NCBI RefSeq assembly: GCF_000471905.2
Contig: NW_006499603.1
Span: 1,984,786 to 2,048,785 of the forward strand
DNA: 64,000 nt
DNA from: Amborella trichopoda
Taxonomy: Eukaryota; Streptophyta; Magnoliopsida; Amborellales; Amborellaceae
Direction of reading: 5' to 3'
Shown here: piece after piece, positions 41,721-52,165 of the stretch
How the letters are laid out: each line of letters starts with the position of its first letter
Numbering within the stretch: position 1 is the first letter of the stretch
Position numbers and translations under genes: made by a program
The notes under the pieces: generated by a model
The model's input: only the letters and a program-made list of their open reading frames with translations
Databases searched by the model: none
Told to the model about the DNA's origin: nothing

Positions 41721-42199
41721 TAGACCAAGGTTGTGGGTCACCATGTAGGTGAAGTTGCATGTGACTAGGTCTTGTAGACTGCAATCTGACTCCTGATGAT
41801 AAAATAGTCAAGACCGGTAAGGGGTTCAGATGGGAAGGCCGACTTCATTGGGGACTAGGGGACGAGTGTGTTTCTCTTAGAGGTGAAAAATAGTACTCAA
41901 TAGAGGTCAAATTCATTAAAAATTACCCAAATCCTATAGGACTGCTAGGTGTGAAGCAAACACACTGGGGGTGGTAGTGATAAGAATGACATTGACTCCT
42001 TTGGGGATAAGGGACTACAACACGAGTATGACTCCTACTAGGGATGAGAAGTCATGGCCTGTGTGGAACGAGTTGGGTACCACTCTGTTGGGGATAATAG
42101 CCCACAATTAGGGTGCAACGCCACTCAGGATGACAGTAGCAGGACACGCATGACTTTAGCATGGAGCGTGTGGCAATGAACATGCATGAAAGTGAAACC

Positions 42200-42430
42200 T
42201 TAAGAACACAGCCGCCGCTGGGTATTGCGAACGCTATTTCTTGAACACTCAGCCGACGCTGAGTCTTTGAAAATGCAGCTGCCGCTGAAGTCAGCCAACG
42301 TTACTTCTTGGACACTCAGCTGGCGCTGGGTAGTTAAAAACACAGCCGGCATTGGGTAGAGAATGCAGTTGGCATTGGGTCGAGAACGCAACTGGCGCTA
42401 AGTCGAGAATGCAACTGGCGCTGGGCATGG
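42200..42430. repeat. 19-20 bp GC-rich tandem repeat
   Basis: About ten variants of GAACGCAGCCGGCGCTGGGT. Related words (CAGCCGGTGCTG, CAACTGGTGCTGG) return at 43300-43490. Confidence 0.8.
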
Positions 42431-44311
42431 GTTACTATTCAGGCCTTGACCCAAGCCTGACCCGGTCCTACTTTTTGTTACATGGGATTTCATGGGCGTC
42501 GGTAAAAGTTCACTTGGGCCTCGGGTCAGAGCTCGACCCAGTCCAACCGATCTTCATTTGGCCTTCTTGGACGTAGTAGAGATTCCTGGTTTGTAAGGGA
42601 TATTTGAGGGAAATTTCGGCTATAAAAAGGGGGTAAACCCCATTTTCACTGTTTCAAGAAAAACTTAAGGTATTTTGGTTTAACAGTGAGGGTGAGGTTT
42701 TCGGTGAGAGCTCTGACAAACACATAGGGGATTCCGGCAAGATTAGTAGAGGTTTTACCGGGGAGCAAGGGTAGGTTCCAACTAAGCAAGGAGACATTAG
42801 CAGGAAAGGAGGCAGGGTTTGCCGGGATTGCAGGAGTTTGTAATAGGAAAAAGGGAGTTCACCGAGAAATAGGGAACTCAAGCTGTGGTTTTGTTTTTAA
42901 GGGGGTTTTGGAGAAGGAAAGAAGGTGCAGTTGAGGGCTGCTCAGGGTCTTCCGCTGGTTTTTGGCAATTTTTTGAAGGGTGAAAGTGGTTTCCTGATGA
43001 CTTGAAGGAAGTTTGCAGAGGGTTTCTGACAGTGGAAGGAGTTTCTGGTAGGAAGGAGATGGACAGTCGCTAGAGGTGGACGGTCGCACGAAGGTGAACG
43101 GTTACCGAAGACGAAGGGTCGGGGGAGACGAAAAGTCACCAAAGACGAAGGGTCGTTGAAGAAAACAAGGGGCCCCGAGAAAGTGTGCAATCATTGGGGA
43201 GACGAAGAGTTACTTGCAGGAAGACGAGGGGCCTTGAGAAGGTGTGCATGGGGGAAAACGAAGAGTCATCAAGAGGCACACAGTCACAGTAGGAAGGGAC
43301 CACAGCCGGTGCTGACCTAGGATAAGCAACTGGTGCTGGTCCTTGGGAACACAGACGACGTTGGTGTTGGGACATGCAGCCAGTGCTGGGGTTCATAAAC
43401 ATAGTCGGTGGTAGCTTTTTGAAGGTACGCAGCCAGTGCTGAGTCTTCAAAAACTCATCCGGTGCTAGTCTCCAAAAACTCAACCGGCGTTAGTCTCGTG
43501 TGGCGCTAGTTAGTGCCTTTGTCACACGTGGCTAGCAAGATGATACTCCGGGCTTTAGTCGTACATGGCTATTACTTGCTCGATCCTCTGATGAACGACA
43601 ATGAATCGTGTTCTGTTGTGATCGTGCATGATGATGGTTGGGGTTGGTAAAGGGCGAGAACCCATGGTAAGGCCTAGCTTATGATGCCTGTTGGAAGCCA
43701 AGTCCTCCAACACAACAGTGAAGTCTGTATTGTTTTGTGGAAGGGCATTCACTGTGAACAGGGTATACTCTCCATCATAGGCTAGTTCCCTGCCAGGGAA
43801 ATCTGCTTTGTATGTTTGATATACTAGTCAAATGAATTGAAGCTGACTCAAAAATTGTTTGCTTCTTCTTTTGACCTGTAACCATCCTCTTTGAAAACAT
43901 CTGGCAGATGAATTGAAGCTGACTCCCAAGTGGTTTTGCTTCTTCTTCATGATGAGGGTGTTTCTTTTTTGCCTGTAACCTTCCTCTTGCAAGTGATTTT
44001 GCTTCTTCTTCATGAGGAGGGCATTTTCTTTTTTTGGCCTGTAACCGTCCTCTTATCCTCAAATGCAAGAGCAACACTACGGATGTCAACTATTCTCTTT
44101 TCCTCAGATGCAAGAGGAACACTGCGGGTGTCAACTGTTCTCTTTTCCTTGGCTGCAAGGGATTTGTAACTTCCCTAATAATGGGCTTGTACTTGTAACT
44201 CCTTTTTAATGCAACAAAAAGAGAAGCTTTATTTGAGGACTCTTTTTTATCATCCTCCTAACTTTTTTTACTTTTGTGCTTCGAGTCTCCTTTTTTTTTC
44301 TTGAGTATGCA

Positions 44312-45645
44312 TCATGGGTAGTAATTCTTTAAATATTTCCCATTGATAGGTGGCATTGCCTCCTCTCCATCAGGATGTGCCAGCATGTAAGCTCCATTTG
44401 GTGAGACCTTTTTTACTACAAAGGGACCTTCCCACTTAGGCTCAAACTTCCCTTTGCGCCGCCCATGCATAGCAATCGTCCTCTTGACGACTAGAACTAT
44501 ATCCCCATGGGCGAATGAGCGTACTTTGACTGACTTGTCAAAGACCCTCTTCATTCTCCCCTAGTTGAGTTCGAGGTTCTACTGAGCCTCCAACCTCTTT
44601 TCATCGAGTGCATCCAATTCTTGATATCGAAGTTTGCCTCTCTTATCTTCAGTTAGTCCTTGATGTATAGCGACGCGCAACAAAGGCATTTGAATTTCAA
44701 GGGGTAATTCACCCCATTAGACTAGGGAATAAAGAGTGGAATCGGTGGCATTTCGTGTGATAGTGAGATAGGCCCACAAGACTTCAGGGAGTTTCTCGTG
44801 CCAGTTTTTTTTCGTCTTTGATACTGATTTCCTTAAAACATTGCACATGGTTTTATTGAATGCTTCAGCTAATCCGTTGGCTGGAGGGTGGTCCATAGTT
44901 GAGTACCTCCACTCGAAACCGATCTGGTTAACCAAGAGATCAATGTGATGACTTTTGAACTGAGGGCCATTGTCCGATATAATTCGGTCAGGACCTCCAA
45001 ACCGATATATGATATGATGTCACACGAAATTAGCTACAGTGGTCCGAGGAACCTCCATAAGGGGGATCGCTTCATCCCACTTGGAGAATTAATCTGTTGC
45101 AGCTAGAATAAGACATGACCCATTGATAAAGGAGGGTCAATAGGCCCTACAATGTCCATCCCCCATTGTGATAAGGGCCATGGTGCCACTATAGGGTGTA
45201 AGGGCTCTAGAGGCTGGTGAACTAGGCTTGAATGGATTTGGCACACCTGGCACTTCTTAGCATAGTTTAAGGAGTCAGCAATCATCAAAGGCCAATAATA
45301 CCCCAATCTATGTATCCATTCATAGAGCTTGGGAATGGACTGATGCAATCCACAGATGCCTAAGTGTACTTCTTCTAGGACTTTATGCGCTTCTTGTGCG
45401 TCCACACATCTAAGACGAATGCCATCAAATGACCATTTGAAGAGAGCCTCTCCTTCAAGGAGGGTATACTTGGTAGACATTCGACGCACGTTGTTGCCCT
45501 TAGCACGGTCCTCCGGAAGTCTACCATGTCTTAAAAAATTAGTGATGGGTTCTCTCCAATCTTCTACCAAGTCAATTTTCGCGCATATTGGGTCGAAGAA
45601 CTCTGGCTCCTGGCTTTGAACCTTACCTCCCTGAATCCTTATCAT
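44312..45645 (-). pseudogene. Element M integrase
   Basis: The N-terminal zinc domain is seen as HLGICGLHQS and CQVCQ (H-x-H and C-x2-C, about 45230-45360). The core has WGMDIVGPI with the first Asp (about 45150), DRIISDNGPQFKSHHIDLL with the second Asp (about 44950-44985) and GLAEAFNK with the catalytic Glu (about 44860). The C-terminal frame 44312-44554 reads VLVVKRTI, KWEGPFVVKKV and GKYLKNYYP. All three catalytic residues are kept, but a frameshift and stops between 45100 and 44935 and another gap at 44717-44554 break it. Integrase would insert the cDNA into the genome. Confidence 0.85.
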
Positions 45646-45950
45646 TTCGTGTTCCGTCTTAATAACTTCTTTAGTTGATAGAAGCGCTTCGAATAGATAG
45701 GGAGGGCACTCGGGGAAGAGATTTCTCTCATCATCCGCATCTACCTCGGTTCTTACTTCAATGTGTCTCCACTATGCCACCTAGACCATTGTGGGTCCTA
45801 ATGAGGATAATTGAGTTGTGGCCTCGAGTTTTGCTAGTCCATCACCTTGCGAATTTAGCCTCTTAGGGATGTGACTCAAGGATACATCCTCAAATTGGGC
45901 CATATATGATTTTACATTATCGTGACAAGGCTTGAGAGTGTTCGTACGTC

Positions 45951-46898
45951 TTAGATCCCTTGGAGCTGCCAGATAACCAACTTAGAGTCACCATAGATAT
46001 TAAGCTGCTCCAAGTCTATATTAAAGGCTATCTCCAATCCAATTATAAGGGCCTGATATTCTGCTTCATTATGGGAGCCGACCTTAGCAAGAGAGAAAGA
46101 AAGTGGCAGAACTCCTCCTTTTGAAGTCAGGAATACCACTTCGGTGCCTCCTCGATCAGATTGGAAGGCTCTGTCGAAGTACATTTCCCACGCGCGAGCA
46201 AGCTCTGCACATAGTACTTCTTCATCAGGGAGGTCACTTGATAAAGGAGATTCCGCCGATATGGCGTGTGGAGCGAGAAAATCAGCCAAGGCTTGGCCCT
46301 TGATGGCCTTTTGGGGGACATATGTGATGTCAAATTCTATCAGCAATAATGCCCACTTAGCAAGCTGTCCTGATATGCATGGGCGTGTCATGAGAAACTT
46401 TACAGGATTTTCTTTTGATATGGATTTCACTTCATGACTGAGTAAGTAGTGGCGGAGCTTTTGTATCATGAAGATCAGGGCCAAGCACATCTTCTCTATG
46501 GGGGCATAATTCTTCTCTGCCTCTTGCATCATGCAGCTTAGATAGTACAGTGCGGTCTCTTTTCCTTCGTCATTGTTTTGTGCCAACAATGCCCCAAGTG
46601 ACTCGTGTAAAGTGGTCACGTACAGAATGATAGGTTTTCCCAATATCGATGTAGAGAGTACTGGAGGATTGAGTAAATAATGCTTGATGTCATTAAGAGC
46701 TGCCTGACATGCTTCATCCCAGATGAATGGGGTATCTTTCTTTAACAGGTGTGTAAAGGGTTTACAGTGACCTGGGAGGTTTGAGATGAACCTGCAGATG
46801 TACGTCAACTACCCTTGAAGAGAGCGCAGTTCTCGCAGTGTAGTTGGTGATGACATTTCTTGGATTGCCTTGATCTTGACTGGCTCAACTTCAAGTGC
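45951..46898 (-). pseudogene. Element M RNase H and archaeal-type RNase H
   Basis: A 285-codon frame (45951-46808) carries the RT connection and RNase H region (YICRFISNLPGHCKPFTHLL, FIWDEACQAAL, KNYAPIEKMCLALIF, ITYVPQKAIKGQALADFLA) followed by a second RNase H (MYFDRAF, VVFLTSKGG, NEAEYQALIIGLE, IYGDSKLVIWQLQG). The Asp, Glu and Asp positions of the second domain are present. The pair of RNase H domains is a hallmark of the Tat lineage. The first domain lacks the usual Asp in its ILYVTT string. Stops separate it from RT. Confidence 0.85.
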
Positions 46899-47520
46899 TC
46901 AGTGTCTAACAATGAACCCTAAGAACTTTCCTGAACGCATGCCAAAAGCGCACTTCAACGGGTTCCTATTGAGCTGATGCAGGTGTAATCGCTCGAACAC
47001 CTTTTCAAGGTATCTCATATGAGAATCTTTCTCTAAGGATTTTACCACCAAGTTATCTACATAACATTCCACCTCTTTGTGCACCATGTCTTTGATGATC
47101 GTCCTCATTGCTCTTTGATATGTGGCACCAGCAGTCTTCAATCCAAAAGGCATCATCGTGTAACAGAAGTCTCCTTTTGGGGTAAAGAATACGATGGCTT
47201 CCTCATCTTCGGGCGCCATCTGTATCTGATTATACCAGGAGTATCCATCCATGAAGGGAAAGATTTGGCAGTGAGTCATAGAATCGATGAGCATCTCGGT
47301 GAATGGCAATGGGAAGTCATCCTTGGGACATACGGTATTCAGGTCGCGGAAGTCAATGCAAACCCTGATTTGACCATTCTTCTTCTTAACTGGAACAACA
47401 TTTGCTATCCATTTCAGGTACTTGACTTCACGAATGAAGCCTGCTTTTCTTAGTTTTGTCACCTCAGCATCCATCTACATTTCAAGGTCAGGCCTAAACC
47501 TCCTTGATTTTCGTTTCACA
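46899..47520 (-). pseudogene. Element M reverse transcriptase
   Basis: A 191-codon frame (46899-47474) covers most of the Ty3/gypsy RT: VPVKKKNGQIRVCIDFRDLN, CPKDDFPLPFTEMLID, FMDGYSWYNQIQMAPEDEE, YTMMPFGLKTAGATYQRAM, ECYVDNLVVKS and FLGFIV. The active-site box is YVDN where the family has YVDD, so one catalytic Asp is replaced by Asn. The upstream string RRFRPDLEM is followed by a stop. RT would copy the element RNA, but this copy is inactive by sequence. Confidence 0.88.
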
Positions 47521-48089
47521 GGTTTGATAGTTGGATCGATGCTAAGGCAATGAACGACGACTTAAGGGTCTAAACTAGACATTTCATGGTAATGCCAAGC
47601 AAAGATGTCTCGGTTTGCTTACAAGAAGGTAGTGAAATTTTCTCTCTTCCAGAGGAATATTTGCATTAATGAAAGTGGATCTAGGATAAGTCTCATCCCC
47701 TGGATTTCTCTCCTCGAGTTCATCTGCTGTCGCTTGACCTCCTTCTTCTCATTCTTCTGGGGCTTCCTGTAACTCTTCCTCATTGTCTTCAAAGGTCGTT
47801 TCATTAACCTCAAGTGTAGAGACCCATGATCCTGACATCTCTATCTCCAAAAGAGCTCCAGGGTAGGCTACGATTTTTGCATCTTTATCGATTCGAGGCA
47901 TAAAATGATCAATTTCGAATATGGACATCATATCCTGTTGTGGGAATTTAATTTGAAGGTCATAGGGAAGTTGAGATTCAGTGACTGTGGGACAAGAAGA
48001 ATCCTCTCACGGTCTTTGCCCGAGTTTTTGCGGTGTTTGTCCCACGCTAACTGATACCTCATAGACTTGTACCATGTGGCAAGCTTCTT

Positions 48090-48720
48090 GAGAATAGAAG
48101 CTCTACCCTCTTGATTCTCTCAATTTCTGTTCAAAGTCCGGCTCAGGGGGCCACTAGGGTTTCTTTGGTTTTGACTTCTTGTGCTTCTAAGTGGAGGAGG
48201 ATGGTCGTGTCTTAGCTCGAGCTGCTAAGGCGTCAGCAACTATTAGGAATCAAGCTACCTGAGCTAGCGCCTTTTTCAACTTCTTCTGTTGCATCCTACT
48301 TATGTTGATCCCTTCAAATTCTCTATCGAGAGCCTCGAAGTCTGGACATTTCAAGGTTGTCCCTATAGGAGACATAGAAGAGGAAGGATGAGAAGTAGAA
48401 GAAGAAGGAGGAGAAGGGTCAGAAAGTGAGGGACTTTGAAGGTCATTCCCCTCATTGGACCATTTTGGGATGCTTTTTGCATCATCACTAGAGTTGGACG
48501 TGTGCAAGAAATATTTTAGGTCTTTCTCTTGCTTATACCGCTTGGGAGTGCTTTTAACGTCATCACCCTCATTCCTCATTGGACGTACTTCGAGTGGAAG
48601 ATGGCTCAGGTACATCTTCTTAATGGGGTAAGGAAGTGAGGAAGGTTATGCCGGGGATGAAGTCCTGCAAGGTCGGCAATGGGGGAAGAGGCCCAAGAAA
48701 TTCCTTTCAATTGGCGGTTG
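48090..48720 (-). pseudogene. Element M linker between gag and RT
   Basis: The frame 48250-48615 has EGDDVKSTPKRYKQEKDLK, SNSSDDAKSIPKWSNEGNDL and GTTLKCPDFEALDREFEG, homologous to E1 28911-29390. It is acidic and Ser-rich, with no aspartic-protease motif that I can see here or down to 47520. The frame at 47749-47931 (FMPRIDKDAKIVAYPGALLE) continues towards RT. Confidence 0.55.
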
Positions 48721-49269
48721 AGCAGTCTTGTTTCTCCAGTGAGCAGCCCTTGATGCTCGTCTTCTCCTGGTTTTCATTGACAGCGGTTGATTCGTCTCAC
48801 TAGGTTTTTGGACAACTGTAGCTTGACAAATTGCTTCTCGCCTTAATGACTTGAGTTTGCTCCGCCCGCGGTGGACTATTCATGTCTGGGAAGTTGAGGG
48901 TTTAGTAGGATCTGCGTCATCTTTATCCAGGACTTGTGTCAGGAGGCCCTCTCGTACTGGTGGAGCAGTGGTTTGAGGATCACTTTCTGGAATGCTACAA
49001 GACTATTGATATTCCTGTATTTTCTCTGTGATTATACCATGGAAACTGGAGCATTTTTATAGATCATGGCCCCATATCTGGTGGTACGGACACCGATGGT
49101 CCTCACTCTCCTGAGGAAGGTGTCGGGGTTGCCTTGCCGGTTTTGGTGTGATGAGGCCTTCTTGAAGCATTATAGCGAAAAAGGCGCGAAGGAGACCAGG
49201 CGGTTCATCTTCCTCTTGGATTGTTACTGCGTGGGAGCCTTCAGCTGCTTCGAATTTCTTCTTTAGCTC

Positions 49270-50820
49270 TTCAAGTTTTATCTGACCCTTCTAGATTAGG
49301 GCTTCGATAATATCTATCAGCGTGTAGCAGTCATATGTGGGGTGGTTGATCCTTCGATGGTAAGGAGAGTAATTTGCCTGAGTATCAAGTCCAGTTTGAT
49401 CAGGGAACTTAGTCTCTGGGAGCTTGATAATTTTCTATTCAAGTAGCAGTCGGAGTAATGCAGGGACCCATTCCTTTTCAAAGGGGTACACCTTGTTTCT
49501 ATGCCTGGTCCAATAATCATCTTGATTAAGATTTGTAGGTGGGGGTACTCGATTGTACGACTATTGTTGCTTGTCCAACTGGGGTGCTTTCACTGTGTTT
49601 ACCCCTTTGGAGAGGTCCAAAGTTTGAGAGGGAGCCTTCTTTGAATCGCTGACCGTGACAGCTACGTTGATCACTCCTTTTGGTTGGTTTCCTCGGGTAT
49701 TAGTCCTAGAGCTACCATTGCCCCGATTATTCCCTGATCTTGCAAACTGTTGTTGTGACCCGCCGTGGTTATGTGACAAGATTTCTATGCAGACTGATTT
49801 AGATATCAGCTCTGACATGGAGCTCGGATTGGAGACCTCAACATGTAGGGCAATCTCAGATCGCATGTTCTGCATGCAGGTTTGAACCGCTTCCTTCTTA
49901 GGCATGGGATTGGGATGGCGAGCGATCAAATCTCTCCATCTTGAAATGATTTGATCCATGGGCTCATCGGGATCTTGGGTCAAGGTGAGGAGCTCAATGG
50001 TTAGAATTCTCTCTCGACCTCATAAAAACGCTGATGGAACATCTTCTCCATTTCTTCTCAAGTACGTACTAAGTTTGGAGGAAGCCGAGCATACCACTGG
50101 AATGCCAAGTCGTCAAGGGTTTCAACAAACTAACAGAGAAGGAGTTTCCCATCAGCTGCTGTCTCTCGACATGTTGCTTGGAAGTGCGCGATATGCTAGT
50201 TGGGGGATGTGGTTCCGCTGAACAGGGGAAATTTCCTTTTCTTGTAGTATGAGGGAAATGGAATCTGATCAATATAAGAGGGATATGGCTTTTGGTCAAG
50301 CGTTGCTCCCTGTATACCCTAGATCTGCCGGTTCTTTAAGCTATGGGTCACAATAACATCAATATCTTCCTGTGAGATGGGGTGATTGACATAATTGTTC
50401 TATGAGGTCGAGGGAGGGGGCTGCCTTGGTGGTGCATCATCTGAGTGATGGGAATTGACCTCACGGTTAGCTGATTGTCGTGCGGCATCTATGCGATCTA
50501 TCTTCTCCATTATTACACGCACCATGTCTTCAAACTTATTCATGTGCTCTTCTTGAGAGTCGCTAGGCTCATTTATAACCATTACACTGACTATTTTCCC
50601 AGGGAGTTCAGTGTTAGCTGCAGTTGAGGGCTTGCAAACTTGATGGGTCGCCCATGGCAGGTCTGTCAGCAAGCCCCAACTGGACTCGAGTCTTGTTTGC
50701 CGATCGCGTGAGGACTGGTTCTCGACAGTCTTGGGACTGTGGCAGGTGAGTGGCTGGGTCATCTTCTATGACACTAACCACAGTGCAGGGTTCGTGGCCT
50801 CCTTCTTCAAGATATGTCAT
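49270..50820 (-). pseudogene. Element M gag
   Basis: Landmarks in order are VIEDDPATHLPQSQDC and REPVLTRSANKTRVQ (about 50690-50790), MNKFEDMVRVIMEKIDRIDA (50480-50540), the gag core with QWYARLPPNLVRT and FHQRFYEVERE (50030-50110), DPDEPMDQIISRWRDLIARH (49915-49980), CMQNMRSEIALHVEVSN (49820-49880), a Gly/Asn/Arg-rich stretch, and a degenerate knuckle YHRRINHPTYDCYTL (about 49310-49360) whose first Cys is missing. It is homologous to E1 26640-28330 and is broken by several stops. Confidence 0.75.
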
Positions 50821-51427
50821 TTAAAGTGGGTAGAAGGGGTTCAGATGAAGAGGGTTAGCCCAGTTGCCCCGACCATCTTGGTTGCTACCCTAGTCAAAAT
50901 TTGCAGACCCCTATCGCGTTTGGCTTTGAGGTTTTGATGGACCTTACGCTAGAACTACGATCGAGATTGCGGCTGGTCAACTCTTCTTGCACAAGCAAGA
51001 GCGATCTCCATCAGGTGCGGCAAAGGATGAGGGCCAGGAACAGGGGTCATCCTTGGCTGGGGAGGATGAAGGATTTGATCTCCCATCAGGTCTTTACCTT
51101 AAGCTCTCCTATGGGCTCCACATACATGATCTAGATAATGGGGCTGGTTCAAAATGGTACTTTTGGGGCAGTTCTTCGAGTACCAAGGTTGGAGGTGCTT
51201 GCTCAAAGAAGGAGGAGCAAGCAAAGGTAGGGTTGACTCATAAGGACGCTTGAGTAGGGGGAAAGGAGCTGTCTGCAACGACGACGTGTGTTCATCCCGT
51301 GAAGAAGGATGACGGGTGACTTGGGGGTCAGCCCGAGCTCGAACAAGTAGTATGGCCTTAGGAGGCTGAGAACCGTGAGCAGGTGTTTGTAAGAGAACAG
51401 GTGGAAGCCTGTCCCTTACAGGCTATG

Positions 51428-51990
51428 CTAGTGTGTGATGAATGGGAAGACAAAGGAGTCATCTCTAGTGTGCTTGGGTTGGTTCACAACATGCACAGGA
51501 CCTGGCCTTGGGAGGTCTAACCCTGTACATTGACTAGAGGTAACATAAAATTTGCCTTGAGGTGTGGCTCTAGTGGATGACCCACGAGCCTTATAGTGTG
51601 TGCGAGAGGTGGAGGCCCCAGGGTCTTCACCTCGATGTGCCGAGCCTTTAAGAGTAGAGACTCGTGGTTGTGCAGGAATGTGGGGGGTAGCCTTGCGGTG
51701 ACCCACTGAGGCAATGGAAACTTCTTTGCCTTTTGTAGCAAGGGACTGGGCAGCCTTTCGACATACATTGGCAATACGACCGACAAAGTGACTTGCCAAT
51801 GATAGGGTGCATGCTATGAGTGGCAGCAGATGTGCTACCGATGCAGGGTGCCTTGGTGGAGGTTCTACCAGAGCAAGGAGATGGGGAGTTAGGGACCTTT
51901 AAGTCCCTCCTTACGTTTATCCAGGTTAAGACCTGGGAGCTAGACACTGAGTTTATGCTCAAAATGAAGGTTGGGAATCAAGTTCGAGGA
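51428..51990 (-). pseudogene. Element M leader ORF upstream of gag
   Basis: The frame 51428-51799 (123 codons) is basic and Ser/Thr-rich (SRTHYKARGSSTRATPQGK, LDLPRPGPVHVV). Together with the frame at 51648-51962 (VLTWINVRRDLKVPNSPS) it aligns to E1 25487-26290. Its position between primer site and gag is that of Ogre-type ORF1. The function is unknown. Confidence 0.5.
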
Positions 51991-52144
51991 ACTTGTTCTT
52001 GGGGAACACTCACGAATGCAGAGATTAAAAAATCACCGATCCGGATAAACGAGTTAGAGCACCCAGAAGCCATGTGGTGTGTGAAAACAAAAAAACAAAG
52101 GAGGAACTAGTCAAACAAGAACGATCCGACAAAGGGGTAGTAAT

Positions 52145-52163
52145 TCCCCAGTGGAGTCGCCAA
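52145..52163 (-). other. Element M primer binding site
   Basis: Minus strand TTGGCGACTCCACTGGGGA, two bases after the LTR end (CTTAACCA). This is the Ogre/Tat type of primer site, usually assigned to tRNA-Arg. Confidence 0.85.
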
Positions 52164-52165
52164 GC

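Larger units (their letters stand above)
39570..44311. other. Element M region between integrase and 3' LTR (4.7 kb)
   Basis: No pol domain is present. In plus order it contains duplicated sequence with two plus-strand frames (39891-40475 and 40445-40927), a repeat family built on TTTAACGTCATGCGACTAGGACATG and TTTAAGGTCATATAGCT (40920-41720), a 19-20 bp GC-rich tandem array (42200-42430), a TATAAAAAGG at 42621-42630, related short repeats at 43300-43490, and a repeat containing TTTTGCTTCTTCTTCATGA and TGTAACC (43840-44160). Tat elements often carry extra sense or antisense frames in this place. I cannot assign a function. Confidence 0.5.

Noticed and set aside
44312..47520. Possible endogenous pararetrovirus
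   Set aside because: Integrase with D, D and E boxes, double RNase H and LTRs identify a Ty3/gypsy Tat element. No movement or coat protein motif is present.
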